A DNA stretch of 33,289 bases, taken from contig JAISVI010000022.1 in the NCBI GenBank assembly GCA_031271665.1, forward strand, positions 1 through 33,289, in the 5' to 3' direction. The stretch is from Oscillospiraceae bacterium (GTDB lineage: Bacteria; Bacillota; Clostridia; Oscillospirales; UBA929). The notes below the pieces were generated by a model. The model saw only the letters and a program-made list of their open reading frames with translations. It was not told the DNA's origin and searched no databases. The position numbers and the translations under genes are program-made. How positions within the stretch are numbered: position 1 is the first letter of the stretch; each line of letters starts with the position of its first letter. Below, piece after piece: positions 18,001 through 24,711 of the stretch.

Positions 18001-18471
18001 CATTCCCGATACGCGCACAGCGCCCGTGACGTCGCCCAAATCGAACCGTAAATAATACTTTTTATTGTCGCGGGTGTCGCGGCTGTCCATGTCCGTGACC
18101 CAGCCGCGCACAACCACGCGGCTTTCCGCGAACACGACGTCGCCCATCGGCGTTGGTTTACCGGAAAACGCTTTTCCGAAAATCATCGCGTCTTTTCCCG
18201 GGTTTTCCGCCTTTACGCGCGTGTGCGCCGCCGTGGAGTGTCGCGGCGCGGCGGCGCGTTCAAGGTTAATATCAACGCTTACTAAATCAAATAGTTGAAG
18301 CAGCTGCGCTTTCACCCCGTCAACCCACTGCGCGGTAAGCGTGCCTGTCTCGTCATAAAGCTGAAGCACCAAACTTCTGTTCTTCTGCGAAAGACGCGCC
18401 TCGCGAACAAGCGGATCTCCCGCCCCGGGCGGGGTTATGTCAAACACGGCGGAAAAACGCTTCTTATCCAT
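15091..18471 (-). CDS. polC: DNA polymerase III PolC-type alpha subunit lacking the proofreading exonuclease
   Basis: A 1126-residue C-family replicative polymerase. In order: short N-terminal domain (1-110), OB domain (about 117-205), PHP domain starting at RVELHLHTQMSQ (219) with IAITDHGV, zinc-finger cysteines C590/C595/C620/C623, catalytic PDIDLNFSDEYQ (D649, D651) and KLDLLGHKDPT (about D774), a helix-hairpin-helix-like GLGEAAAESI, and a C-terminal QISLF that fits a sliding-clamp motif. Bacillus PolC is about 1437 residues. Here KILYGVEGYMPSEGK passes directly into NHIILIAKNDTGLRNLY, exactly where the roughly 190-residue DnaQ-like exonuclease normally sits; no FDIETTG motif exists. The N-terminus is also shortened. 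The ATG at 18471 has GGAGG and overlaps the ispG stop, so the gene is not 5'-truncated in this assembly. It is last in its operon. Confidence 0.95.
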   Translation of the reverse strand: MDKKRFSAVFDITPPGAGDPLVREARLSQKNRSLVLQLYDETGTLTAQWVDGVKAQLLQLFDLVSVDINLERAAAPRHSTAAHTRVKAENPGKDAMIFGKAFSGKPTPMGDVVFAESRVVVRGWVTDMDSRDTRDNKKYYLRFDLGDVTGAVRVSGMFPVEQIRVCDQIEKVLKSGDLLEVSGKMELNTFRDETEWLLRPSAIRHIPRAARTDTSEHKRVELHLHTQMSQKDATTPVGDAIRLAAAWGHKAIAITDHGVCHAFPDTIRAAKETGVKILYGVEGYMPSEGKRNNHIILIAKNDTGLRNLYRLVSESHTKTFKRRPLIPRETLIARREGLIVGSACEAGELFRAIVAGRPREELLECARFYDYLEIQPICNNKFLVRDGLARDDEHLRDFNRTVVSLGEELGIPVCATGDVHFLEPEHEIYRRVLMAGTSMLSADPLPLYFRTTDEMLSEFSYLGSEKALEVVVTNPNAVADSAEKIKPVRDGEFSPEIKGSAKLLTKLCYDKAHALFGAELPELLKTRIETELGSITKKGYDVIYIIAQKIVQRSLEQGYYVGSRGSVGSSIVAFLAGITEVNALPPHYLCTRSGCGFWEFPDEDARAGALCGVDMPDKLCPKCGKPLTKDGFDLNFATFLGFFADKKPDIDLNFSDEYQERAHAHTVEIFGESQVFRAGTVNTLQANNARGYAKKYIESQGLPCDNPAEVSRLAQGCIGVKDTTGQHPGGLVIVPRGLDINDFCPVHYPANDSEKMITTHFDYHSIEENLLKLDLLGHKDPTMIRALEHMTGISAMDVPLDDKETISLFRSSKALGFEDDPILGPTGAVAVPEFGTQFVRGMLLATKPTCFEELLRISGLSHGTDVWMGNQEELVRKGVATLRQIICSRDDIMLYLISLGIDNKTAFNIMESVRKGKGLTQEWELEMRRAAVPEWYIKSCKKIQYMFPKSHAVAYVMMAFRVAWFKVHRPLAFYRAYFTKRAKHFEAPLMTEGIEQVKRRIKNDRAVKDDGDKDKNKRKEQLVTLEVVYEFYLRGFTFNQVSLQHSHATDFLEIDEKTLLPPFTALPGLGEAAAESIQAEREKSFFLSIEDIQNRTKANKAHIDSLREVGALSGLPESAQISLFAL

Positions 18472-19594
18472 GCGAAGTGGCTACCTCCGTCTGTTTAATA
18501 AAATCCTTTATATGCGCCAAAAGCCGCGCAAGCATATGTTCTTCCGATACGGCTTCCACTATTTCGCCCTTTTTGAAGATAACGCCCTTGCCGTCGCCGC
18601 CCGCAAGTCCTATGTCCGCGGCGCGAGCTTCGCCGGGGCCGTTGACGGCGCACCCCATGACCGCGACTGTGACGGGCGTTTTCACCCCGTCAAGCGCCCG
18701 CTCCACGGCGTTCGCTATCTCCCCTACCCGTATCCGGCATCTTCCGCAGGTCGGGCAGCTTATAAGCTCAAGCCCCTCTCTGCGCAGACCGCAGGCTTTA
18801 AGTATCGCGATTCCCGCGCGCACCTCTTCAACCGGGTCGGCGGTAAGGCTTACGCGCAGAGTGTCGCCCAATCCCTCGCACAGAAGCGCGCCGATTCCGA
18901 CGGCGGACTTGACAATCCCCATAAAGCTTGTCCCCGTCTCCGTTACGCCAAGGTGAAGCGGCGCGTCGGTAAGCGCGGCGACGCGCCTGTAAACCGCAAG
19001 CGTCTGTTTTACGGACGGCGCTTTCACCGACAGGCACACGTCTTGGAAGCCAAGCGCCTCTAACTGTCCAAGCTGTTCAAGCGCGGACTGCGCCATAGCG
19101 TCCTCAAGCGGCATTTTCGCAAGCTTTTCCCGCGAGACAGACCCGGAATTCACACCAATGCGTATCGGGACATTACGCTCTTTACACGCGTCCGCCACAG
19201 CTTTGACGCGGGACGCTTCACCGATATTGCCGGGGTTTATGCGTATTTTAGAAACGCCCGCCTTCAGCGACGCAAGCGCAAGGCGGAAGTCGAAATGTAT
19301 GTCCGCCACAACCGGAAGCGGGCTTTGCGCGCAAATGCGCCCAAGCGCCTCCGCCGCCCCGGCGTCCGGGACGGCGACGCGGATTATCTGACAGCCCGCC
19401 TCGTAAAGCTTTTCAATTTGGGCAAGCGTGGCCTTTGCGTCGCGCGTGTCGGTGTCGCACATGGACTGCACCGTAACCGGCGCGCCGCCGCCGATAAGCA
19501 CCCGCGCCGCGCGCCCGGTTCCTCCGGCGGCAATCTGGCGCGTTACGCGCTTTTTATCCGCCGACAAGCCGCATGATGTCGTTGAAGAAGACAA
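18464..19594 (-). CDS. ispG: 4-hydroxy-3-methylbut-2-enyl diphosphate synthase (IspG/GcpE)
   Basis: A [4Fe-4S] enzyme of the MEP isoprenoid pathway that converts MEcPP to HMBPP. Evidence: PVTVQSMCDTDTRDAKAT, ADIHFDFRLAL, KIRINPGNIG, the cluster cysteines in ISCPTCGRC and the GCAVNGPGEARAADIG motif. The length of about 370 residues is normal for bacteria without the extra plant-type domain. The start is uncertain. The track TTG at 19594 and another TTG at 19567 both lack a clear ribosome site, and family alignment would favour the shorter form. Either overlaps the end of rseP, so re-initiation coupling is likely. It sits between rseP and polC in the conserved operon and shares its pathway with dxr two genes upstream. 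Confidence 0.95.
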   Translation of the reverse strand: MSSSTTSCGLSADKKRVTRQIAAGGTGRAARVLIGGGAPVTVQSMCDTDTRDAKATLAQIEKLYEAGCQIIRVAVPDAGAAEALGRICAQSPLPVVADIHFDFRLALASLKAGVSKIRINPGNIGEASRVKAVADACKERNVPIRIGVNSGSVSREKLAKMPLEDAMAQSALEQLGQLEALGFQDVCLSVKAPSVKQTLAVYRRVAALTDAPLHLGVTETGTSFMGIVKSAVGIGALLCEGLGDTLRVSLTADPVEEVRAGIAILKACGLRREGLELISCPTCGRCRIRVGEIANAVERALDGVKTPVTVAVMGCAVNGPGEARAADIGLAGGDGKGVIFKKGEIVEAVSEEHMLARLLAHIKDFIKQTEVATSHG

Positions 19595-20636
19595 ATATAA
19601 TCAGTCCAATCAGCAAAAGGAATATAACGCCGTGAATCCTGCCCTCGACAGTCGGGCTTAACGGCTTCTTGCGGATTTTAAGAAGCAGGAAGGAGATAAA
19701 CAAAAACAGAATCCGCCCGCCGTCCAGCGCCGGAATTGGAAGCAGGTTGAACACCGCAAGGTTGACCGACAGAAGCGCCGTCAGATTGGCAAGGTTACTG
19801 ACAACGTCACCGAAGCTCTCTTCTTGGGTAACAATATTGTTTATCTCGCTTCCTATGCCGACCGGCCCCATCATATCGGTGGGCTTTACCCGCCCGGTGA
19901 ACAAGTCGGAAAGGCTTACCCGCACGACGCGGACATATCCGGTCGCCGTATACCACGCGTTTTCAAACGCCCGCGGCAGAGTAAGCTTATCCCAATGGCC
20001 GAACGTCATGCCTATTACAGGTTCGCCGTTTTCGCTTGTAAGCGTTCTTTCAATATTATTGACCTTAAAGGTTTTCCCGTCGCGTCTGAATGTGATTGTA
20101 TACGGCTTATCCGTGTCTCTGGCGATAAAAATTCTTAGATCTGTATAGGTGTGTATCGCGTTGCCGTTTATATTTACAATCTCGTCGCCCACCTGAATTT
20201 GATTTCCGTACGGAAAGTCGTCGGCAAGCGCGGATATTTTTGTCGTTTGGTAACTCCCGCCGACGTAGGCAAGGAACAGGATAAGCGTAACCAAAAACCC
20301 AAGCAACAGATTCATTATGGAACCCGCCGCGAGTACGATGCAGCGCTGGATTCGCGGCTTGTTTACAAAACTTCTGGGGTTGTCGGACTCGCTGTCTTCG
20401 CCAAGGTCGCAAAAGCCGCCAATCGGGAACGCGCGCAGTGAAAAAGCCGTGCCTATGGGGTTGCCTTCCTCGTCTTCCTTGCGCTTGCGCTTATAGATGG
20501 CCGGACCCATGCCGATGGCGAACTCGCGCACCTCCATGCCAAAAATCCGTGCGGCGATAAAATGCCCGAACTCGTGAAGGGTTATCATAATGCCCATTAT
20601 CAGTATCAGTATCAGCACGGAAAGGACTGTACTCAT
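19554..20636 (-). CDS. rseP: Site-2 intramembrane zinc metalloprotease RseP (M50)
   Basis: A 360-residue membrane protease that cleaves anti-sigma factors or remnant signal peptides within the membrane. The zinc motif HEFGH is at residues 21-25 in the first membrane helix. A PDZ domain occupies about 128-195, a further helix lies around 105-125, and the third zinc ligand is in NLLPIPALDGG (about D305), followed by two C-terminal helices. Length is normal for Bacillota. The ATG at 20636 has AAAGGTGA just upstream, inside the end of dxr. It lies between dxr and ispG, as in many Clostridia. Confidence 0.95.
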   Translation of the reverse strand: MSTVLSVLILILIMGIMITLHEFGHFIAARIFGMEVREFAIGMGPAIYKRKRKEDEEGNPIGTAFSLRAFPIGGFCDLGEDSESDNPRSFVNKPRIQRCIVLAAGSIMNLLLGFLVTLILFLAYVGGSYQTTKISALADDFPYGNQIQVGDEIVNINGNAIHTYTDLRIFIARDTDKPYTITFRRDGKTFKVNNIERTLTSENGEPVIGMTFGHWDKLTLPRAFENAWYTATGYVRVVRVSLSDLFTGRVKPTDMMGPVGIGSEINNIVTQEESFGDVVSNLANLTALLSVNLAVFNLLPIPALDGGRILFLFISFLLLKIRKKPLSPTVEGRIHGVIFLLLIGLIIFVFFNDIMRLVGG

Positions 20637-21764
20637 TCAATCACCTTTCATCCCGCGAACAAAGCGGTCTGTTTCCAGAATATCTTGCAGGGTCGGGTTA
20701 TCAATGTGCGTGTACCGCGACAGCGCGTACTCTATCCGTTCGGGGATACGGTTAAAGCCGCATTTGCCGTCCAAGAACGCCCCGACCGCCGTTTCTGCGG
20801 CGGCGTTGAAGACCGCCCCGGCGTTGCCGCCCCTCTCCGCCGCGCTGTAGGCAAGCGGAAGACTTGGGAATGCCGTCATGTCCGGCGCTTCAAAGGTAAG
20901 TGTTCCCGCCTTTACCAAATCTAAACGGCTGCCCGGACAGGGCTTGCGGCTTGGGTAGGTTATCGCGTACTGTATCGGAACGCGCATGTCCGGCGCGCCC
21001 AACTGGGCAAGCATCGCGCCGTCCTCGTACTCGACAAGCGAGTGTATGACGCTTTGCGGGTGGATAACCACGGAAATGCGTTCGGGCGGCATACCGAAAA
21101 GCCACATAGCCTCTATAAGCTCAAGCCCCTTGTTAAGCAGAAGCGCGCTGTCGATTGTAACCTTCGGCCCCATATTCCAGTTCGGGTGTTTAAGCGCCAT
21201 TTCCGGCGTCACGCCCGCAAGCCTTTCCCGGTTCCAGCCCCGGAACGGGCCGCCGGAGGCCGTGAGGATAAGCTTGCGTATACCCTGCTTGCCCGCCTGA
21301 AGGCACTGGAAGATGGCGGAATGCTCGGAATCGACCGGGATAATCGGCACGTCCGTGTCCCGCGCCGCCGCGGTCAGTATCGCCCCGCCGCAGACAAGCG
21401 CCTCTTTATTGGCGAGAAGAAGCGTTTTACGGCTTTTTACCGCCGCCAACGCGGGTTCAAGTCCCGCCATTCCGACCATAGCGTTAAGCACGGCGTCCGC
21501 CGCCGGAAACGACGCGGCCTCTATAACGCCTTCCCGCCCGCCGACAACGCGTATGTCCGTGTCGGCAAGGGCGGTTTTAAGCGAGCGAGCCGCACCCGTG
21601 TCCTCCAAACAGACAAGCTTTGGACGGTAACGCCGCGCCTGCTCCTCGATACTTTTTACGCTGCGGCGCGCAGCAAGAACCTTGGGGCGCAGCCCAAGCG
21701 CCGACATAACCTCAAGCGCCTGGGTTCCGATGCTTCCGGTGCTTCCAAGAAGGGATATGTTCAT
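20637..21764 (-). CDS. dxr: 1-deoxy-D-xylulose-5-phosphate reductoisomerase
   Basis: A 375-residue NADPH- and metal-dependent enzyme forming MEP from DXP, the committed step of the MEP pathway. Evidence: the nucleotide-binding ISLLGSTGSIGTQALEV, LLANKEALVCGG, PVDSEHSAIFQCL (metal and substrate residues), LTASGGPFRG, and HPNWNMGPKVTIDSALLLNKGLE. Length is normal. Its ATG shares an ATGA overlap with the cdsA stop, so translation is coupled. Together with ispG further down the operon it ties isoprenoid synthesis to the uppS product used in cell-wall synthesis. Confidence 0.97.
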   Translation of the reverse strand: MNISLLGSTGSIGTQALEVMSALGLRPKVLAARRSVKSIEEQARRYRPKLVCLEDTGAARSLKTALADTDIRVVGGREGVIEAASFPAADAVLNAMVGMAGLEPALAAVKSRKTLLLANKEALVCGGAILTAAARDTDVPIIPVDSEHSAIFQCLQAGKQGIRKLILTASGGPFRGWNRERLAGVTPEMALKHPNWNMGPKVTIDSALLLNKGLELIEAMWLFGMPPERISVVIHPQSVIHSLVEYEDGAMLAQLGAPDMRVPIQYAITYPSRKPCPGSRLDLVKAGTLTFEAPDMTAFPSLPLAYSAAERGGNAGAVFNAAAETAVGAFLDGKCGFNRIPERIEYALSRYTHIDNPTLQDILETDRFVRGMKGD

Positions 21765-22573
21765 AGCAGCGTTACCGCCGGAAGGCTGTAAATAAGTATC
21801 TCCACTATCGGCGCGACGAAAAGAAGCGAGTCAAAACGGTCAAGTATACCGCCGTGTCCCGGGAAAACTTTGCCGAAATCCTTTATGCCAAGGCTTCGCT
21901 TCACCGCGGACATGGATAAATCCCCCGTCTGCGCCAATACTCCGCCCACCGCCGCGTAGACAAAAAGTCTTAGATAATCAACCTGCGCGCCAAGAAGGCT
22001 TACCACCGCGCCATAGCCAAGCATAACGCCGACACAGCACACAAATCCGCCGACAGAACCCTCGATTGTCTTGCGCGGGCTTACAACCGGCGCAAGCCTG
22101 TGCTTTCCGAAAAGCTTTCCCGCGAAAAGCGCGAACGCGTCGCTGCTTATCGTTATAAGGAACGGGATTATCGCAAGAAAGGCATGGTCGGGAAGCGCGG
22201 CGATACGAACCATAGACGAGTAAAGCGCGGGAAACACCGCCCCGCAGAAACATACGCCCACAAGCCCGAAAAAACCGAAGTTGTCGTAATCCGCCAACAC
22301 CTCGAAAAACATAAGAAGCAAAAACACAAAGAAAAGCGCCATGTAATAATATGGCTGCACGTCTAAGTATATGAGCGTGTACACAAACGGGGTAAGACAG
22401 CACGCGGCAAGCCGTATCCGTTTCTTTATCGGCGTTGGCCAGTGGCTTAACACCTCGTACGTGGCAAGGGTTGATATGGCCGCAACTCCAAGCGTCACCG
22501 CCCAAAGCGGCGCGAAAAGCAGAATAAGCAGAAGCGGCAGCAGCATAAGCCCGGTAATTGTGCGCAGAAGCAT
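21761..22573 (-). CDS. cdsA: Phosphatidate cytidylyltransferase (CDP-diglyceride synthase)
   Basis: A 270-residue polytopic membrane enzyme making CDP-diacylglycerol from phosphatidate and CTP. About seven hydrophobic segments are visible. The C-terminal CDS signature is clear: SAVKRSLGIKDFGKVFPGHG followed by GILDRFDS. I chose ATG 22573, seven bases after GGAGG and overlapping the uppS TGA as TGATG; the TTG at 22576 in the track is one codon earlier. Its product feeds PgsA, encoded elsewhere in this window. Confidence 0.95.
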   Translation of the reverse strand: MLLRTITGLMLLPLLLILLFAPLWAVTLGVAAISTLATYEVLSHWPTPIKKRIRLAACCLTPFVYTLIYLDVQPYYYMALFFVFLLLMFFEVLADYDNFGFFGLVGVCFCGAVFPALYSSMVRIAALPDHAFLAIIPFLITISSDAFALFAGKLFGKHRLAPVVSPRKTIEGSVGGFVCCVGVMLGYGAVVSLLGAQVDYLRLFVYAAVGGVLAQTGDLSMSAVKRSLGIKDFGKVFPGHGGILDRFDSLLFVAPIVEILIYSLPAVTLL

Positions 22574-23310
22574 CAAACACCTCCAAACCGTCGATTCCGG
22601 CGCGTGTATTCGTTAAGTATCGCCGTAAGCTCCTTTTGGGAGAAATCCGGCCAAAGCGTTTTCGTGAAGAAAAACTCGGTGTACGCCGTCTGCCAAAGAA
22701 GGAAGTTTGAAAGGCGTATTTCCCCGCTTGGGCGTATGCAAATTTCCGGGTCGGGAATCCCGGAAGTATACAGTTGGGCAGAAAAGCTTTCGGGCGTGAT
22801 TTCCCCGCCGCTTGCCTGGAGAATACGCGCGGCGCGAAGGATTTCGTCGCGTCCGCCGTAGTTCACGCAAAGACTTACAAGCACACCCTCGAACGTCTTG
22901 CTTACATCTTCGGCGCGGCGTATGCTTTCCCTTATGTCCGCCGGAAGCACGCTGACGTCGCCCAAAAAACGTATGCGCACCCTGTCGCGCACCATTTTCT
23001 GTAAAAGCTCGTCCAGATACTTGCGAAGCAGATTGAAGATACCCTCTATTTCATCCGCGGGACGGGCCCAGTTCTCGGTTGAGAAGGCGTATACGGTAAG
23101 GTATTCAATTCCTATGTCCTTGCAGAACGTAGCGATGCGGCGGAAGTTCTCGCTTCCGGCGGCGTGTCCGGCCATTCGCGGAAGACCGCGCGCCTTCGCC
23201 CAACGCCCGTTGCCGTCCATTATTATGGCGATATGGCGCGGAAGCTTTTCCGGAATCGCGTCGTCCCCGCGCGTTTCCGCCTGAGAGGGCTTCGCTTTTT
23301 TTCTGAACAA
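22573..23310 (-). CDS. uppS: Undecaprenyl diphosphate synthase (cis-prenyltransferase)
   Basis: A 245-residue cytoplasmic enzyme that makes the C55 lipid carrier precursor for peptidoglycan. Signatures are HIAIIMDGNGRWAKARG (catalytic Asp about residue 32), GHAAGSENFR, LTVYAFSTENWARP, and the C-terminal IRPSGEIRLSNFLLWQTAYTE. The start is TTG 23310, seven bases after a GGAGGTCT that overlaps the frr stop; the TTG directly follows the frr TAA. Residues 1-20 are a variable, charged leader. Confidence 0.96.
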   Translation of the reverse strand: MFRKKAKPSQAETRGDDAIPEKLPRHIAIIMDGNGRWAKARGLPRMAGHAAGSENFRRIATFCKDIGIEYLTVYAFSTENWARPADEIEGIFNLLRKYLDELLQKMVRDRVRIRFLGDVSVLPADIRESIRRAEDVSKTFEGVLVSLCVNYGGRDEILRAARILQASGGEITPESFSAQLYTSGIPDPEICIRPSGEIRLSNFLLWQTAYTEFFFTKTLWPDFSQKELTAILNEYTRRNRRFGGV

Positions 23311-23868
23311 TTAGACCTCCATAAGCTCTTTTTCCTTTTTGGCGGTAAGCTCGTCAATATCCTTTATCCCTTTGTCGGTAAGCGTTTGAAGGTCGCGCTC
23401 GGCGTCTTTAAGGTCGTCCTCGGTTATTTCGGAACGCTTTTTCTGCGCCTTGGCCTCTTCAATACAGTCGCGGCGGACGTTGCGCACGGCCACCTTGGCC
23501 TCTTCGCAGAAGCGGTGAACCTGTTTGATAAGGTCTTTGCGGCGTTCCTCGGTAAGTTGGGGGAAGACAAGGCGTATGACCTTGCCGTCGTTGGTGGGGT
23601 TTATCCCAAGGTCAGAGGCTTGGATTGCCTTTTCTATCATTTTAAGCGCGCCCTGATCCCACGGGGATATGGTAAGACTGCGCGGATCCGGCGTGGAGAT
23701 CGAGGCGATTTGCCCGATTGGGGTCTGCGCGCCGTAATAGTCCACAAAAATGCGGTCAAGTACCGCGGCGTTGGCGCGTCCGGCGCGTATGGTGGCATAA
23801 TTGTGCGCAAGGGCTTCAAGCGTCTTTTTGCATTTTTCCTCGAAGTGCGGGTAACTGGCGGCTGGCAT
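23311..23868 (-). CDS. frr: Ribosome recycling factor
   Basis: A 185-residue factor that, with EF-G, splits post-termination ribosomes. Family blocks are ATIRAGRANAAVLDRIFVDYYGAQTPI, the PWD segment of LTISPWDQGALKMIEKAI, SDLGINPTNDGKVIRLVFPQLTEERRKDLIKQV and RNVRRDC. The track start at 23874 has an ATGA overlap with pyrH, but GAGGAG is only three bases from it. The ATG at 23868 is nine bases from the same site and gives the canonical 185 residues, so I prefer it. Confidence 0.96.
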   Translation of the reverse strand: MPAASYPHFEEKCKKTLEALAHNYATIRAGRANAAVLDRIFVDYYGAQTPIGQIASISTPDPRSLTISPWDQGALKMIEKAIQASDLGINPTNDGKVIRLVFPQLTEERRKDLIKQVHRFCEEAKVAVRNVRRDCIEEAKAQKKRSEITEDDLKDAERDLQTLTDKGIKDIDELTAKKEKELMEV

Positions 23869-23870
23869 GT

Positions 23871-24590
23871 TCATTTCTCCTCTCTTACTATCGTACCGAT
23901 ATTTTCACCTTTCACGGCGCGTACTATATTTTCCGGGTCTTTAAGCGCGAACAGAAGCACCGGGATTTTATTGTCCATCGACAAACTTGCGGCGGTGGAG
24001 TCCATCGCGGAAAGATTCTGAGTAAGAAACGCGTTTGGGCTTAGGAAATCGTACTTTTTCGCGTCCGGGTTTTTGCGCGGGTCGTCGTCGTAAACCCCGT
24101 CCACATTCTTGGCAAGAAGCACGATATCCGCGTTTATCTCCATCCCGCGCAGTACGGAAGCCGTGTCGGTTGAAAAGAAGGGCATACCAAGCCCGCACCC
24201 GAAAATCACAACGCGCCCCTTTTCAAGATGCCGCATCGCGCGAAGGCGGACATACGGCTCGGCAATGGCGCGCATATCTATCGCGCTTTGCACCCGCACG
24301 TCCACGCCAAGTGACTCCAGCACGTCGGCCATTGCAAGGCAGTTTATCATCGTGGCAAGCATCCCCATATGGTCGGCGCGGCTTCTCTCCATATTCCCGC
24401 CGCCGTCCCGCGCGCCGCGCCATATATTGCCCGCGCCGATAACGATACCGACCTCTACGCCAAGACTGACGCAATCCTTAATCGCCTGGGCAATCTCGCG
24501 CACAAGCTTAAAGTCAAGCACGCTGTCCTCGCCCGCCATAGCCTCGCCGCTTATTTTAACAAGAACCCGCTTATAAACAGCCTGTCCCAT
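23871..24590 (-). CDS. pyrH: UMP kinase
   Basis: A 239-residue amino-acid-kinase-fold enzyme phosphorylating UMP to UDP. Motifs are KRVLVKISGEAM at the start, GVEVGIVIGAGNIWRG, DHMGMLATMINCLAM, and the C-terminal GTIV end. The track ORF extends to 24716 through a repeat; the real start is ATG 24590, preceded by AGGGGTGA. It is the first gene of the conserved block. In many Clostridia rpsB and tsf precede pyrH. Here the 115-base gap upstream holds AATTGACAATG repeats and then the unrelated CPBP-aPGM gene. Confidence 0.96.
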   Translation of the reverse strand: MGQAVYKRVLVKISGEAMAGEDSVLDFKLVREIAQAIKDCVSLGVEVGIVIGAGNIWRGARDGGGNMERSRADHMGMLATMINCLAMADVLESLGVDVRVQSAIDMRAIAEPYVRLRAMRHLEKGRVVIFGCGLGMPFFSTDTASVLRGMEINADIVLLAKNVDGVYDDDPRKNPDAKKYDFLSPNAFLTQNLSAMDSTAASLSMDNKIPVLLFALKDPENIVRAVKGENIGTIVREEK

Positions 24591-24608
24591 CCGCTCACCC
24601 CTGATGTT

Positions 24609-24640
24609 AATTGACAATGAACAATTGACAATTGACAATT
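24609..24640 (+). repeat. AATTGACAATG repeat, right copy flanking the pyrH-polC block
   Basis: Overlapping AATTGAC units. Bases 24609-24633 are the exact reverse complement of 15048-15072. It lies 18 bases upstream of the pyrH ATG, so it is part of the pyrH leader. Confidence 0.8.
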
Positions 24641-24700
24641 GTTGAAATCGCGCCATGCGTGACAATCTTATTGAAAAACCGGCAACGCTTTGAGAAGAAT

Positions 24701-24711
24701 AATTGTCAATT
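24701..24711 (+). repeat. Short AATTGTC repeat at the CPBP-aPGM stop codon
   Basis: AATTGTCAATT, a single imperfect palindromic unit of the same family. The TGA stop of the upstream gene (24706-24708) is part of it. Confidence 0.5.
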
